DNA from: Streptomyces sp. NBRC 110028
GTDB taxonomy: Bacteria; Actinomycetota; Actinomycetes; Streptomycetales; Streptomycetaceae
Direction: 5' to 3'
Assembly (NCBI RefSeq): GCF_001417735.1
Contig: NZ_BBUZ01000030.1
Coordinates: 1-64,000 of the forward strand
Length of the DNA stretch: 64,000 nt
This document shows, piece after piece, positions 54,804 to 63,208 of this stretch. A program made the translations under genes and the position numbers. The notes beneath the pieces are model-generated. The model did not search any database. It saw only the letters and a list, made by a program, of their open reading frames with translations, and was not told the origin of the DNA. Numbering within the stretch: the first letter of the stretch is position 1; each line of letters opens with the position of its first letter.

Positions 54804-55678
54804 CGGCGGTCCTCCAGCTTGGGGTCGAAACGGTCGCGCAGCCCGTCACCGAGCAGGTTGAATCCGAGCACCGCCACCGCGATCGCGACGCCCGGGAACA
54901 CCGCGAGCCGGGGAGCGATGGACAGCAGCTCCTGGCTCTCCTGGAGCATCCGGCCCCAGGACGGTGTGGGCGGCGGGGTGCCGAAGCCCAGGAAGGACAG
55001 CGCGGCCTCGGCGAGTACGGCGATGGCGAAACCCACCGACGCCTGCACGATGACGAGACTGCTGACGCCTGGCAGAACGTGCCGCACCGCGATCGCGAAC
55101 GGCCCGCGTCCCGCCGCGCGTGCGGCGGTGATGTACTCGGTCTGCATCACCTGCAGGGTCCCGCCGCGGATCAGCCGGGCGAAATGGGGGATGGACGCGA
55201 TGCCGATGGCGATCATCGCGACCAGCGTGCCCGCGCCGTACACGGCGGCGAACATGATGGCCAGCAGCAGCGCCGGGAAGGCGAGCAGCAGGTCGTTGCC
55301 GCGCATCAGCAGCTCGCCGAACCAGCGGGGGCCCATCCCGGCCACGATGCCGAGGGGCACCCCGATCAGGGCGGCGACCCCCACCGCCACGAAGCCGACG
55401 AACAGCGTGGTGCGCGAGCCGATCAGGATCTGGCTGAACACATCGCGGCCGAACTTGTCCGTGCCGAACCAGTACTCGGCCGACGGCTCCTGCAACCGCA
55501 CCGCCGGATCCACCAGGGTCGGGTCGTGCGGGGTCCATGCGAAGGACAGCAGCGCCATGCCGATCACGAGCGCCACGATGAGCCCGCCCACCAGGAGGCT
55601 GCCCGTGACCGGGCGGCGCCGTCGGCGGGCGGCGGGCGCCGCGGACGCGACGATGGCCTCGGTGTCGAGAGCACTCAT
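54800..55678 (-). CDS. Oligopeptide/dipeptide-type ABC importer permease (DppC-like)
   Basis: 292 residues with six membrane segments. The N-terminal DKFGRDVFSQILIGSRTTL and the EAA loop (TAARAAGRGPFAIAVRHVLP) are diagnostic, as is the end LGFNLLGDGLRDRFDPKL. Start overlaps the DppB-like stop (ATGA). Confidence 0.95.
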   Translation of the reverse strand: MSALDTEAIVASAAPAARRRRRPVTGSLLVGGLIVALVIGMALLSFAWTPHDPTLVDPAVRLQEPSAEYWFGTDKFGRDVFSQILIGSRTTLFVGFVAVGVAALIGVPLGIVAGMGPRWFGELLMRGNDLLLAFPALLLAIMFAAVYGAGTLVAMIAIGIASIPHFARLIRGGTLQVMQTEYITAARAAGRGPFAIAVRHVLPGVSSLVIVQASVGFAIAVLAEAALSFLGFGTPPPTPSWGRMLQESQELLSIAPRLAVFPGVAIAVAVLGFNLLGDGLRDRFDPKLEDRR

Positions 55679-56625
55679 ACCGCACCTCCCCTGAGCCGCG
55701 GGTCGATCAGGAGATAGACCATGTCCACCACGAAGTTCACGAGCAGCACCGCCATTGCGATGATCATGACCACGTCCTGCACCACGATGAGGTCCCGGTT
55801 GGCGACGCTGTCCAGCAGCAGGCTGCCGAGCCCGGGGATGACGAAGACCCGTTCGATGACGACGGAGCCCACCAGCAGCGTGGCGAGCTGCAGCGCCAGG
55901 ACGGTGACCACGGGCACCGACGCGTTCCGCAGCCCGTGCCGCAGCAGCGCCCGCGTGGGGCGGAGTCCCTTGGCGCGCGCGGTGCGCAGATAGTCCTCCC
56001 GGAGGACGTCGAGCACGGCGCTGCGCACATAGCGGGTGAGCACCGCCGCCTGCACCATGCCGAGGGCCAGCGCGGGCATGGCCAGTTGTTTGACGAACAG
56101 GACCGGGTCCTCCACCGGAGGTGTCCAGCCGTTCGCCGGCAGCCATCCGAGTCCGACCGCGAACACGGTGATCAGGAGGATGCCCGCGAGGAACGCCGGG
56201 ATGGCCACGCCGACTTGGGAGACGGCCGAGAGGAGGAGCCCGGAGGGCTTGCGGTGCCGCACGGCCATGAGCGTGCCCATCGGAACGGCCAGGATCAGCG
56301 CGATCACCATGGCGGTGCCGACGAGCCACAGGGTGACCTGGAGGCGGTCGGCGAGCTGCGGGCCGATCGGGGCGTGGGAGATGTAGGAGTCCCCCGGGTC
56401 GAAGGTCAGCAGCCCGTGTATCCAGTGGAGGTACTGGGCCACGAGCGGCCGGTCGAGCCCGAACTGCTCGCGCAGTTGCGCCACTGCCGAGTCCGACGCA
56501 CTGGTTCCGAGGGCGACGCGGGCCGGGTCCCCCGGCAGTACCGCCATGAACGCGAACACCAAGACGGAGCTCACGGCCAGGCCGGCCAGGAGGACCCCGG
56601 CCCGCTGTACGAGACGGACGATCAT
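55675..56625 (-). CDS. Oligopeptide/dipeptide-type ABC importer permease (DppB-like)
   Basis: 316 residues with six membrane segments. Begins MIVRLVQRAGVLLAGLAVSS; LGTSASDSAVAQLREQFGLD and the EAA loop (LRTARAKGLRPTRALLRHGL) fit DppB. ATG 56625 lies 16 bases after the binding-protein gene stop; AAGGCGG is upstream. Confidence 0.95.
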   Translation of the reverse strand: MIVRLVQRAGVLLAGLAVSSVLVFAFMAVLPGDPARVALGTSASDSAVAQLREQFGLDRPLVAQYLHWIHGLLTFDPGDSYISHAPIGPQLADRLQVTLWLVGTAMVIALILAVPMGTLMAVRHRKPSGLLLSAVSQVGVAIPAFLAGILLITVFAVGLGWLPANGWTPPVEDPVLFVKQLAMPALALGMVQAAVLTRYVRSAVLDVLREDYLRTARAKGLRPTRALLRHGLRNASVPVVTVLALQLATLLVGSVVIERVFVIPGLGSLLLDSVANRDLIVVQDVVMIIAMAVLLVNFVVDMVYLLIDPRLRGGAV

Positions 56626-56641
56626 TGGTTCACGCCGCCTT

Positions 56642-58156
56642 TCAGGACCGGCCCAGGCCGGTGAGGTCCAGTGACTCGGTCACGGAGTTCACGGGCAGTC
56701 CGGTGATGTCCTTGTCCGCCACCATCAGGTTCGGCAGCAGGAACAGCCAGTCGGCTGCCGCGTCCTTGGAGAGCAGCCGGGCGGCCGCTCGCATGTGGGT
56801 GATCTGCTGCTCCCGGGTGCCCTGGTCCGCCTTCGCCAGCAACGCCCGGAACGTGGGGTTGTCGTAGCGGATGTAGGACGTCTTGTTCCCGAACACCGTC
56901 TGCATGTCGCGGGGCTCCACGTGGCCGATGATGGACATGTCGTAGTCGGCGTTCTTGAACACGGTGGACAGCCAGGCGGCGGGGAACTCCAGCTGGTCCA
57001 GCTTGACCTTGAATCCCACCTGTTCCAGCTGGCTCTTGACCACGGTGCCGCACGCGGTGGCATACGGCAGGGTCGGAATCCGCAGCCGCAGCGTACGCCC
57101 GGCTTCGCCGGACTCCTTCACGAGCTTCTCGGCCTTGTCACGGTCGTACGGATACAGGTCCGTGAGGTTCTGATACCACGGGTCGGTCGGCGGGACCATG
57201 CTGCCGATGAGCTTGCCGCGGCCCGCCCAGCAGGTGTCCATCAGGGCCTTGTGGTCGATGGCGTAGCGGACCGCCTGGCGGGCCTTTGGATTCTTCATCG
57301 GGCCCGAGCCGTTGTTGAGGGAGAGGACCACCTCGCCGTTGGTCGTGCCCTCGATGACCTTGTACTTGGAGTTGTTCTGGAACCGGTACAGGGACTCCGG
57401 GGACTGCATCTGGCCGATCACGTTGATGGTGCCCGTGAGCAGCGCGTTGTTCATCGCCGTCGGGTCCTTGAAGTACTTGAGGGTGACCGACGCGAAGTGC
57501 GGTTCGCGCCCCCAGTAGCCGTTGCGACGGGCCAGCGTGATCGAGTCGCCGCGATTCCACTTCTTCACCACGTACGGGCCGGTGCCCACCGGCTCGGTGG
57601 CCAGCTCGCGCACGCCGGTCCGGCTGAACATCGCGCCGACGCGGGTGGTCATCCGGTACAGCCAGTCGTTGCTCGGCCTCTTCAGGGTGACCTTGAGTTC
57701 AGTGGGCGACACCGCCCGCGCCGAGTCCACGACATCCATCTGGGTCTTCTGCACCAGCGTCCAGTCGGTCTTGACGCGTTCGATGGAGAACCTGGCGTCC
57801 TCGGCGCTGAACCGTGCGCCGTTGCTGAACGTGGCGTTCTTCACCAGGTGGAACGTGTACGTCCTGCGGTCCTTGGACAGGCTCCAGGACGTGGCCAGTT
57901 GGGGCCGGATCTTCCCGGACTGGTCCAGCTTCACCAGGTTCTCGTAGACATTGTTCAGCAGTGCCTGCGGAATGGCGGCACCTTCGGTCTTGGTGAAGTC
58001 GAAGTTGGCCGGCTCGGCGGTGAGGCCGATGTTCAGGGAGTTCTTCCCCGCGCTGCCGGTTGCCGTGGATCCGGCGGAGCAGGCTGCCAGCGGCAGGCAT
58101 GCGAGCGTGGCCGCTATCGCCCCGGGGCGCCGCGCCAGCCGCTTGTGAAGTCTCAT
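56642..58156 (-). CDS. Extracytoplasmic solute-binding lipoprotein (DppA/OppA family 5)
   Basis: 504 residues. The signal peptide ends in lipobox LAACS, anchoring the mature protein outside the membrane. The family 5 pattern is clear (SWSLSKDRRTYTFHLVKNAT, TGPYVVKKWNRGDSITL, ARQAVRYAIDHKAL). Family members bind peptides, but also nickel, glycosides and amide-type compounds; the amidase next door favours an amide or peptide-like ligand. AGGAG lies 8 bases before ATG 58156. Confidence 0.94.
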   Translation of the reverse strand: MRLHKRLARRPGAIAATLACLPLAACSAGSTATGSAGKNSLNIGLTAEPANFDFTKTEGAAIPQALLNNVYENLVKLDQSGKIRPQLATSWSLSKDRRTYTFHLVKNATFSNGARFSAEDARFSIERVKTDWTLVQKTQMDVVDSARAVSPTELKVTLKRPSNDWLYRMTTRVGAMFSRTGVRELATEPVGTGPYVVKKWNRGDSITLARRNGYWGREPHFASVTLKYFKDPTAMNNALLTGTINVIGQMQSPESLYRFQNNSKYKVIEGTTNGEVVLSLNNGSGPMKNPKARQAVRYAIDHKALMDTCWAGRGKLIGSMVPPTDPWYQNLTDLYPYDRDKAEKLVKESGEAGRTLRLRIPTLPYATACGTVVKSQLEQVGFKVKLDQLEFPAAWLSTVFKNADYDMSIIGHVEPRDMQTVFGNKTSYIRYDNPTFRALLAKADQGTREQQITHMRAAARLLSKDAAADWLFLLPNLMVADKDITGLPVNSVTESLDLTGLGRS

Positions 58157-58161
58157 CCGTG

Positions 58162-59235
58162 CTACTCCTGGCCTTCCATCGCGTGCAGAACGGCTGTTGC
58201 GACGTCCGCCGTGGTGGCGTTGCCACCGAGGTCGGCCGTGTGATGCCTGGTGTCTCGCAAGGTGTCCGCCACCGCCTCCCGGATGCGGCGCGCCGCGGTG
58301 GTGTGCCCGAGGTCGTCGAGCAGCATCGCGCCGGAGAGCATGCAGGCCACCGGATTCGCCACGCCCTTCCCGGCGATGTCGGGCGCGGAGCCGTGGACCG
58401 GTTCGTAGATGCCCGGCACATCCGCGCCCGGAAGGACGTTGGCGCTGGGAGCCATGCCCATACCGCCGGCGAGCACCGCGGCGAGATCGGAGAGGATGTC
58501 GCCGAACAGGTTGCTCGCGAGCAGCACGTCGAGGGAGCGCGGCGCCTGGATCATACGGGCGGCCATCGCGTCGACCAGCACGGTTTCCAGCTCGACGTGC
58601 GGATACTGCTCGCCGACCTCGCGCACCACCCGGTCCCACAGCGGATAGCCGTAACGCATCGCGTTGGACTTGGTCACCAGGCACAGGCGGCCCGACCGCC
58701 GGCCGGCCAGGCCGAACGCCTGGTGCGCGGCCCGCTCGATGACCCGGCGGGAGTGCACGGCGACCTCGATGCCGAGGTCGTGTCCGCTGCCGGCGTGGGC
58801 CACCCCGCCGGCGCCGGCGTATTCGCCCTCGGTGTTCTCGCGCACGATCACCAGGTCCACGCCATCGGTGTCGCGCACCTTGGTGGGGACGCCGGGGAAC
58901 GCGCGCACCGGGCGCAGGTTCACGGCGAGGTCGAGCTGCTGCCGCAGGCCGATGATCAGGCCCCAGACCAGTTCGTGCTCGGGCACGTCGGGCCGTCCGA
59001 CGGCGCCGAACAGCACGGCGTCCGCCTTCTTGACCTGGTCGGCCGCGTCGGCCGGCATCGCCGCGCCCTGCCGGAGGAACCGCTCGCCTCCCCAGTCCAG
59101 CGGGGTCACATCGAGCCGGTGGCCGTCGGCCTCCAGGGCGGCCCGGATCGCGGGCACGGTCGCCGCGACGACCTCCGGGCCGATTCCGTCGCCCGGAATG
59201 ACCGCGAGCGTGACGACTGTGGTGTCCCGCGTCAT
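58162..59235 (-). CDS. Isopropylmalate/tartrate dehydrogenase-family enzyme
   Basis: 357 residues. IPGDGIGPEVV, VIVRENTEGEYAG, KSNAMRYG, ASNLFGDILSDLAA and YEPVHGSAPDIAGKG are all present, so it is an active-looking beta-decarboxylating 3-hydroxyacid dehydrogenase. Placed in a transporter/amidase operon rather than with leucine genes, it is more likely a tartrate/D-malate-type (TtuC/DmlA) catabolic enzyme than LeuB; that is inference. ATG 59235 has GGAAGG 8 bases upstream. First gene of the minus-strand operon. Confidence 0.9.
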   Translation of the reverse strand: MTRDTTVVTLAVIPGDGIGPEVVAATVPAIRAALEADGHRLDVTPLDWGGERFLRQGAAMPADAADQVKKADAVLFGAVGRPDVPEHELVWGLIIGLRQQLDLAVNLRPVRAFPGVPTKVRDTDGVDLVIVRENTEGEYAGAGGVAHAGSGHDLGIEVAVHSRRVIERAAHQAFGLAGRRSGRLCLVTKSNAMRYGYPLWDRVVREVGEQYPHVELETVLVDAMAARMIQAPRSLDVLLASNLFGDILSDLAAVLAGGMGMAPSANVLPGADVPGIYEPVHGSAPDIAGKGVANPVACMLSGAMLLDDLGHTTAARRIREAVADTLRDTRHHTADLGGNATTADVATAVLHAMEGQE

Positions 59236-59255
59236 CGACGCCACCTTCCGCTATG

Positions 59256-59270
59256 ACTGGCCTGACCAGT
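59256..59270. promoter_or_regulatory. Probable FadR/GntR-type operator
   Basis: ACTGG-CCTGA-CCAGT, a 5-5-5 inverted repeat in the 123-bp divergent gap between the TtuC-type and amidase genes. Spacing and TGGnnnnnCCA core resemble FadR-subfamily GntR sites, and a FadR-type gene lies at 60819-61586. Confidence 0.65.
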
Positions 59271-59358
59271 AAGCTCACTTGTCAGGTACCGTCGCGACTG
59301 AAGCTGTTCCTGTCAAGGGTTCGAACGCCCCGGGTATCGCGACCGAAGGAGAGTGCGG

Positions 59359-60822
59359 GTGCTCACGGAACAGAACCTTGCCGCCATACCGGCCGTCGAG
59401 ATGGTCGCCGGATTCGCCGACCGCACGCTGTCGCCGGTCGAGGTGCACGACGCCGTCCAGTCGGTGATCGAGGCGCGGGAGGGTGTGCTCAACGCGTTCT
59501 GGGTGCGCGATCCGGACGAGTCCCGCAAGGCGGCCCAGGCCAGCGAGGCCCGATGGGCCGCGGGCGAACCGCTCGGGCTCATCGACGGCGTGCCGGTGAC
59601 CCTGAAGGAGAACGTCGCCCGCAGGGGCGTGCCCATGCCCTCGGGCAACGCGGGCACCGAGCCGGCCCTCCCCGAGGCGGACGCGCCCATCACCGCGCGG
59701 GTCCTCGAATCCGGCGGGGTGATCCTCGGCTCGACCGTGATGCCGGACTGGGGCATGCTCTCCTCCGGGGTCTCCAGCCGCCACGGCATCTCGCGCAGCC
59801 CCTGGAACCCCGACTGGACCACCGGCGGGTCCAGCTCCGGCGCGGGGGCGGCGGCCGCCGGGGGATACGGCCCGCTCCACGTCGGCACCGACATCGGAGG
59901 GTCGATCCGGCTGCCGGGCACCTGGCTGGGCCTCGCCACGCTCAAGCCCAGCTACGGGCGGATCCCGCTGGACGCCCCGTACCTGGGGCGCGCGGCCGGT
60001 CCCCTGACCCGCACCGTGGCGGACGCGGCCCTGTTCATGCGGGTCCTGAGCCAGCCGGATCCCCGGGACTGGTCGAGCCTGCCGCCGCAGGACATCGACT
60101 GGCCGGCGCTGGACGGTGAGGTGCGCGGACTGCGGGTGGGGGTCCACCTGGAGGCGGGCTGCGGGGAGCCGTGCGACGCCGAGATCCTGGCCGCGGTGAA
60201 CCACGCGGCCGAGGTCTTCGAGGCGGCGGGGGCCGTCGTGGAGCCCGTCGAGCGGTTCATGACCCAAGACCTCCTGGACGACCTGGACCTGTTCTGGCGG
60301 GTGCGGTCCTGGAACGACTTCCGCGAGCTGGCCCCCGAGGCCCGGATGCGCGTCCACCCCCACATCATCCGATGGTGTCAGGGCGGCGCGGACATCCCCG
60401 GCACGAAGGTCCTCCAGTGCTACCAGCAGATCATGCGCATCCAGGCGCGGACCGTGGCGGCGACGCTCCCCTACGATCTGGTGCTCTCGCCGGTGGCCCC
60501 GGTGGCGGCGTTCCCCGCCGAGCGGCCCATGCCGTTCCCGGGGGACGCGAAGACCATGGCCCACATCGGCTTCACCGCGCCGTACAACATGTCGGGACAG
60601 CCCGCGGCCACCGTCAACTGCGGTTTCACAACCGACCGCCGGCCCATCGGGGTGCAGATCTCGGGCCGCCGTTTCGATGATCTCGGCGTCCTGCGGGCGG
60701 CGGCATGGTACGAACGGAACCGGCCTGCCGACGCGATCCCGCGCTGGCCGGATCACGCCCTCGGGGCGCCCACGGGGAAGAAGAAGACGACATCGACCAC
60801 GCCCGAAGGGGAGAAGCCTTGA
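59359..60822 (+). CDS. Amidase-signature hydrolase
   Basis: 487 residues. The catalytic triad is intact: Lys83 (VTLKENVA), cis-Ser158 (TTGGSSSGAGAA) and nucleophile Ser182 (GTDIGGSIRLPG). It hydrolyses an amide bond in the cytoplasm, probably of the compound brought in by the divergent Dpp-type importer. GTG 59359 is chosen over GTG 59353 because AAGGAG (59346-59351) is 7 rather than 1 base away. The stop overlaps the regulator's TTG start. Confidence 0.93.
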   Translation: MLTEQNLAAIPAVEMVAGFADRTLSPVEVHDAVQSVIEAREGVLNAFWVRDPDESRKAAQASEARWAAGEPLGLIDGVPVTLKENVARRGVPMPSGNAGTEPALPEADAPITARVLESGGVILGSTVMPDWGMLSSGVSSRHGISRSPWNPDWTTGGSSSGAGAAAAGGYGPLHVGTDIGGSIRLPGTWLGLATLKPSYGRIPLDAPYLGRAAGPLTRTVADAALFMRVLSQPDPRDWSSLPPQDIDWPALDGEVRGLRVGVHLEAGCGEPCDAEILAAVNHAAEVFEAAGAVVEPVERFMTQDLLDDLDLFWRVRSWNDFRELAPEARMRVHPHIIRWCQGGADIPGTKVLQCYQQIMRIQARTVAATLPYDLVLSPVAPVAAFPAERPMPFPGDAKTMAHIGFTAPYNMSGQPAATVNCGFTTDRRPIGVQISGRRFDDLGVLRAAAWYERNRPADAIPRWPDHALGAPTGKKKTTSTTPEGEKP

Positions 60823-61586
60823 GCGACGGGGCACAGTTCCGGCAGGTCTCGCCGGTACGGCTCTACCAGCGCATCGTCGAGCAGATCGAACAGGCGATCG
60901 CGCGAGGTGACCTGAAGCCCGGTCAGCGGCTGCCGAGCGAGCGGGTGTTGGTGACACAGTTCGGGGCGAGCCGGCCCACCGTGCGGGAGGCCCTGCGCGT
61001 ACTGGAGAGCAACGGCCTCGTCCGCTCGCGCCCGGGGGACCCCCACGGCCCGGAGATCCTGCCGTTCTCACCGGCCGGGCTGACCAAGGAGATGACCCGG
61101 CTCGTCCAGTTCGAGAACATGTCGATGGCCGAGCTGATCTCGTTCCGCATGATCCTCGACGGGTCGGCGAGCCTGCTGGCGGCCCGGCTGCGCTCCGAGG
61201 AGGAGCTGTCCGCCATGGAACGGACGCTCGCCGTCATGTCGGACGCGATCGAGACCGGGTACGAGGAGTTCAGCAAGGCGGACATCGCCTTCCACGAGGC
61301 GGTGGCCGTGGCCAGCCGCAACTCCCTCATCGAGGTCTGCAACCAGGTGGTCCGGGGCGCCGTCCTCACCCTGATCTCGGACAAGGTCGTCCACGCGCAC
61401 AACAGCACGGCGCTCATGCGCGAGTCGCTCCAGCACCACCAGGAGGTGCTGGAGGCGATCCGGCAGGGGGACGGCCCGGCGGCGGCCCGCATCTCGCGGC
61501 GCAAGCTCTACGAGTACTACGCCGTCTACGTCCCCGAGGACGAGCGGGAGCCGCTGCTCGCGCTCATGGACGACGAAGAGGCCTGA
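60819..61586 (+). CDS. FadR-subfamily GntR regulator
   Basis: 255 residues. The winged helix is about 10-75 (LYQRIVEQIEQAIARGDLKP, LPSERVLVTQFGASRPTVRE), followed by an FCD all-helical domain (about 90-240) with the metal/ligand residues of that family (FRMILDGSASLLAA, DIAFHEAVAVAS, HHQEVLEAI). It presumably senses an acid from the amidase pathway. TTG 60819 overlaps the amidase stop (TTGA) and has GGGGAG 5 bases upstream. The likely target is the repeat at 59256-59270. Confidence 0.92.
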   Translation: MSDGAQFRQVSPVRLYQRIVEQIEQAIARGDLKPGQRLPSERVLVTQFGASRPTVREALRVLESNGLVRSRPGDPHGPEILPFSPAGLTKEMTRLVQFENMSMAELISFRMILDGSASLLAARLRSEEELSAMERTLAVMSDAIETGYEEFSKADIAFHEAVAVASRNSLIEVCNQVVRGAVLTLISDKVVHAHNSTALMRESLQHHQEVLEAIRQGDGPAAARISRRKLYEYYAVYVPEDEREPLLALMDDEEA

Positions 61587-61598
61587 GCGGTCCCGCGC

Positions 61599-61623
61599 CG
61601 TGCCCTGACCCGCTCAGGGCACG
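61599..61623. terminator. Bidirectional hairpin terminator overlapping the Lrp stop codon
   Basis: Perfect 10-bp stem CGTGCCCTGA/TCAGGGCACG (61599-61608 with 61614-61623), loop of 5, in the 27-bp gap between convergent genes. Confidence 0.7.
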
Positions 61624-62075
61624 GGCGTGCCGCGTTGCCAGGAGTCGATGACGATCAGCGTCTTCGTCTGCAGCACACCGGCGCCCTTACGGCGCAGCCG
61701 GTTGACCACCTTCTGCAGGTCGTCGACGCTGTCGACGTGCAGCCGGACGAGTGCGTCCACATCGCCGGTGAGCGTCAGCACCTCGTCGACCTCCGGCAGC
61801 GTCGACGCGAACTCCACGATGTCGTGGATGTCCGTGTCGCCCGTGAAACGCAGCTCGGTGACCGCCTGGAGGCCCTGGCCGAGCTTGGCCTGATCCGTGG
61901 TGACCGTGTAGCCGGTGATGACCCCCGACTCCTCCAGGCGCGCGATGCGCCGCCGGACCGGCGCCGGGGAGAGCCGCACCAGGCGTGCGATGTCGCGAAC
62001 GGTGCGCCGCCCGTCGGCTCGCAACAACTCCAGGATCCGCAGATCGACCGAGTCGAGATGTACGGGTGCCGACAT
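61614..62075 (-). CDS. Lrp/AsnC-family regulator
   Basis: 153 residues. Starts with the family helix-turn-helix (LDSVDLRILELLRADGRRTV, IARLVRLSPAPVRRRIARLE) and ends in the RAM ligand-binding domain (EVDEVLTLTGDVDALVRLHV). Probably senses an amino acid. There is no clear ribosome site before ATG 62075, so it may be leaderless. It is divergent from the ACT protein and probably binds the repeat at 62075-62104. Confidence 0.92.
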   Translation of the reverse strand: MSAPVHLDSVDLRILELLRADGRRTVRDIARLVRLSPAPVRRRIARLEESGVITGYTVTTDQAKLGQGLQAVTELRFTGDTDIHDIVEFASTLPEVDEVLTLTGDVDALVRLHVDSVDDLQKVVNRLRRKGAGVLQTKTLIVIDSWQRGTPVP

Positions 62076-62104
62076 GCCGCAAGTGTAAGCGGCGCTTGCC
62101 GCAA
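62075..62104. promoter_or_regulatory. Direct repeat TGCCGCAA at 22-bp spacing
   Basis: TGCCGCAA at 62075-62082 and 62097-62104, two turns apart, spanning the Lrp start. Such phased repeats fit Lrp autoregulation. The rest of the gap to 62216 shows no other feature. Confidence 0.5.
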
Positions 62105-62216
62105 CGGTCACTCCCCGCCCCGGTGGACTTCCCGCAAAGAGCGTCCGTCCATCGCTGTGCGCACTTTTGTTGTGCGCGTGTTGTGCCCGGCCCGGCCCCC
62201 TTGAAACCGTGTCCTC

Positions 62217-62459
62217 ATGCCAGCCGCACCACACTCCGCAACGCTCCTGCGCCTCGATGTCGCCGCCGTGCCCCTGGCGGTGGCCCGGGTCGCCTCGATC
62301 CTGGCGCATCGCCGGTTCGACGTGCTCACCATGGACGTCGCCGCGCCCGTCGACGGGCTGCGGAGGATCACCATCGAGGTGGACACGGCGGACGAGACCA
62401 GGGTGCGGCAGCTCGTCGATTTCCTGAACCGGTCGCTCGACGTCGTCAAGGTCGTCTGA
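62217..62459 (+). CDS. Stand-alone ACT-domain protein (acetolactate synthase small-subunit-like)
   Basis: 80 residues, only an ACT fold: TLLRLDVAAVPLAVARVASI, then FDVLTMDVAA and ITIEVDTADETRVRQLVDFL ending VVKVV. It resembles the IlvM/IlvN regulatory core but lacks the C-terminal half of IlvN, and no acetolactate synthase adjoins. Divergent from an Lrp-type gene, so it may be part of an amino-acid-sensing pair. No ribosome site is visible; possibly leaderless. Function unknown beyond probable amino-acid binding. Confidence 0.8.
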   Translation: MPAAPHSATLLRLDVAAVPLAVARVASILAHRRFDVLTMDVAAPVDGLRRITIEVDTADETRVRQLVDFLNRSLDVVKVV

Positions 62460-62468
62460 GGGGCGGCT

Positions 62469-62522
62469 GCCGTATGCGTGAGGGTGCCGTCCCGGCGCGG
62501 ACGGCACCCTCACGCATACGGC
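62469..62522. terminator. Long bidirectional hairpin terminator
   Basis: Perfect 24-bp stem (62469-62492 with 62499-62522), loop of 6, between the ACT gene and the convergent unknown gene. The longest hairpin in the window. Confidence 0.88.
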
Positions 62523-62538
62523 GGCTACGCCGTGGTGC

Positions 62539-63090
62539 TCATCTCGGCATCTCGGTGGCCGTGCCGTTCAGCGACCCCGGGCCGTGCCCGGTGCCGTTCA
62601 CCGGGCCGGTGGCCCGGGCGGGGCGTTCCAGGATTCCGCGGTCGCCGGGCGGAGTGTCCGCGGCGGTGGCGCCGGGCGGCGGACCGGAGGCCTCGGTGCC
62701 GCTCTGCGAGCCGCCCTGACCGGCCCCGCCGTGCGTGGCCCCGTTCTGACCGCCGTTGGGGGAGGGGGCGGAACCGTTGATCTTGTCGATGGCCTGGCGG
62801 GCCTGTTCGCCGGGGGAGCGGGGCGCGGGCTGCGCCGAGGGGGCCGGCGTGGGCGCGGGCTGGTTCCGCTCCAGCTGGGGCGGCTTGGTGTGGGTCGCGC
62901 CCATGGCCTGGGTGCGCAGCCGGTGGCTGACCGCCTCGTCCAGGCTCACCGGCCGGTGCGTCTGGGCGGCCAGCCGCCCGGCCTCCTGACCCAGTGCGGA
63001 CACCACGTCCCACGGCAGATGGAGCACCAGACGGACTTCGGCATCCCCGTCCGGAAGGGCTTGGATGGGAGGAGTGAACCGTTCACTCAT
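62539..63090 (-). CDS. Protein of unknown function with low-complexity C-terminus
   Basis: 183 residues. A folded N-terminal part (about 1-65: VRLVLHLPWDVVSALGQEAG, SLDEAVSHRLRTQ) resembles no family I can name; its pattern is that of a small helical DNA- or peptide-binding module. From about 70 it is disordered, rich in Pro, Gly, Asn and Gln. No signal or membrane segment. ATG 63090 is favoured by GGAGGA 6 bases upstream. Confidence 0.7.
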   Translation of the reverse strand: MSERFTPPIQALPDGDAEVRLVLHLPWDVVSALGQEAGRLAAQTHRPVSLDEAVSHRLRTQAMGATHTKPPQLERNQPAPTPAPSAQPAPRSPGEQARQAIDKINGSAPSPNGGQNGATHGGAGQGGSQSGTEASGPPPGATAADTPPGDRGILERPARATGPVNGTGHGPGSLNGTATEMPR

Positions 63091-63208
63091 GAGCTGGTCC
63101 TCCATAGGGTTCTTCGCGTCCGCGCCCCGCCTGCCAGGGCGCGTACAGAGCCATACGGACAACCGCCGCGCCCCGTTCACCGGAAGCCGGACGGATCGGG
63201 GCGCCGCG

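Noticed and set aside
53742..58156. Whether the Dpp-type importer belongs to the ATP-grasp operon as product uptake
   Set aside because: The two are convergent and separated by a hairpin terminator at 50536-50556, and the importer overlaps the dehydrogenase genes instead.
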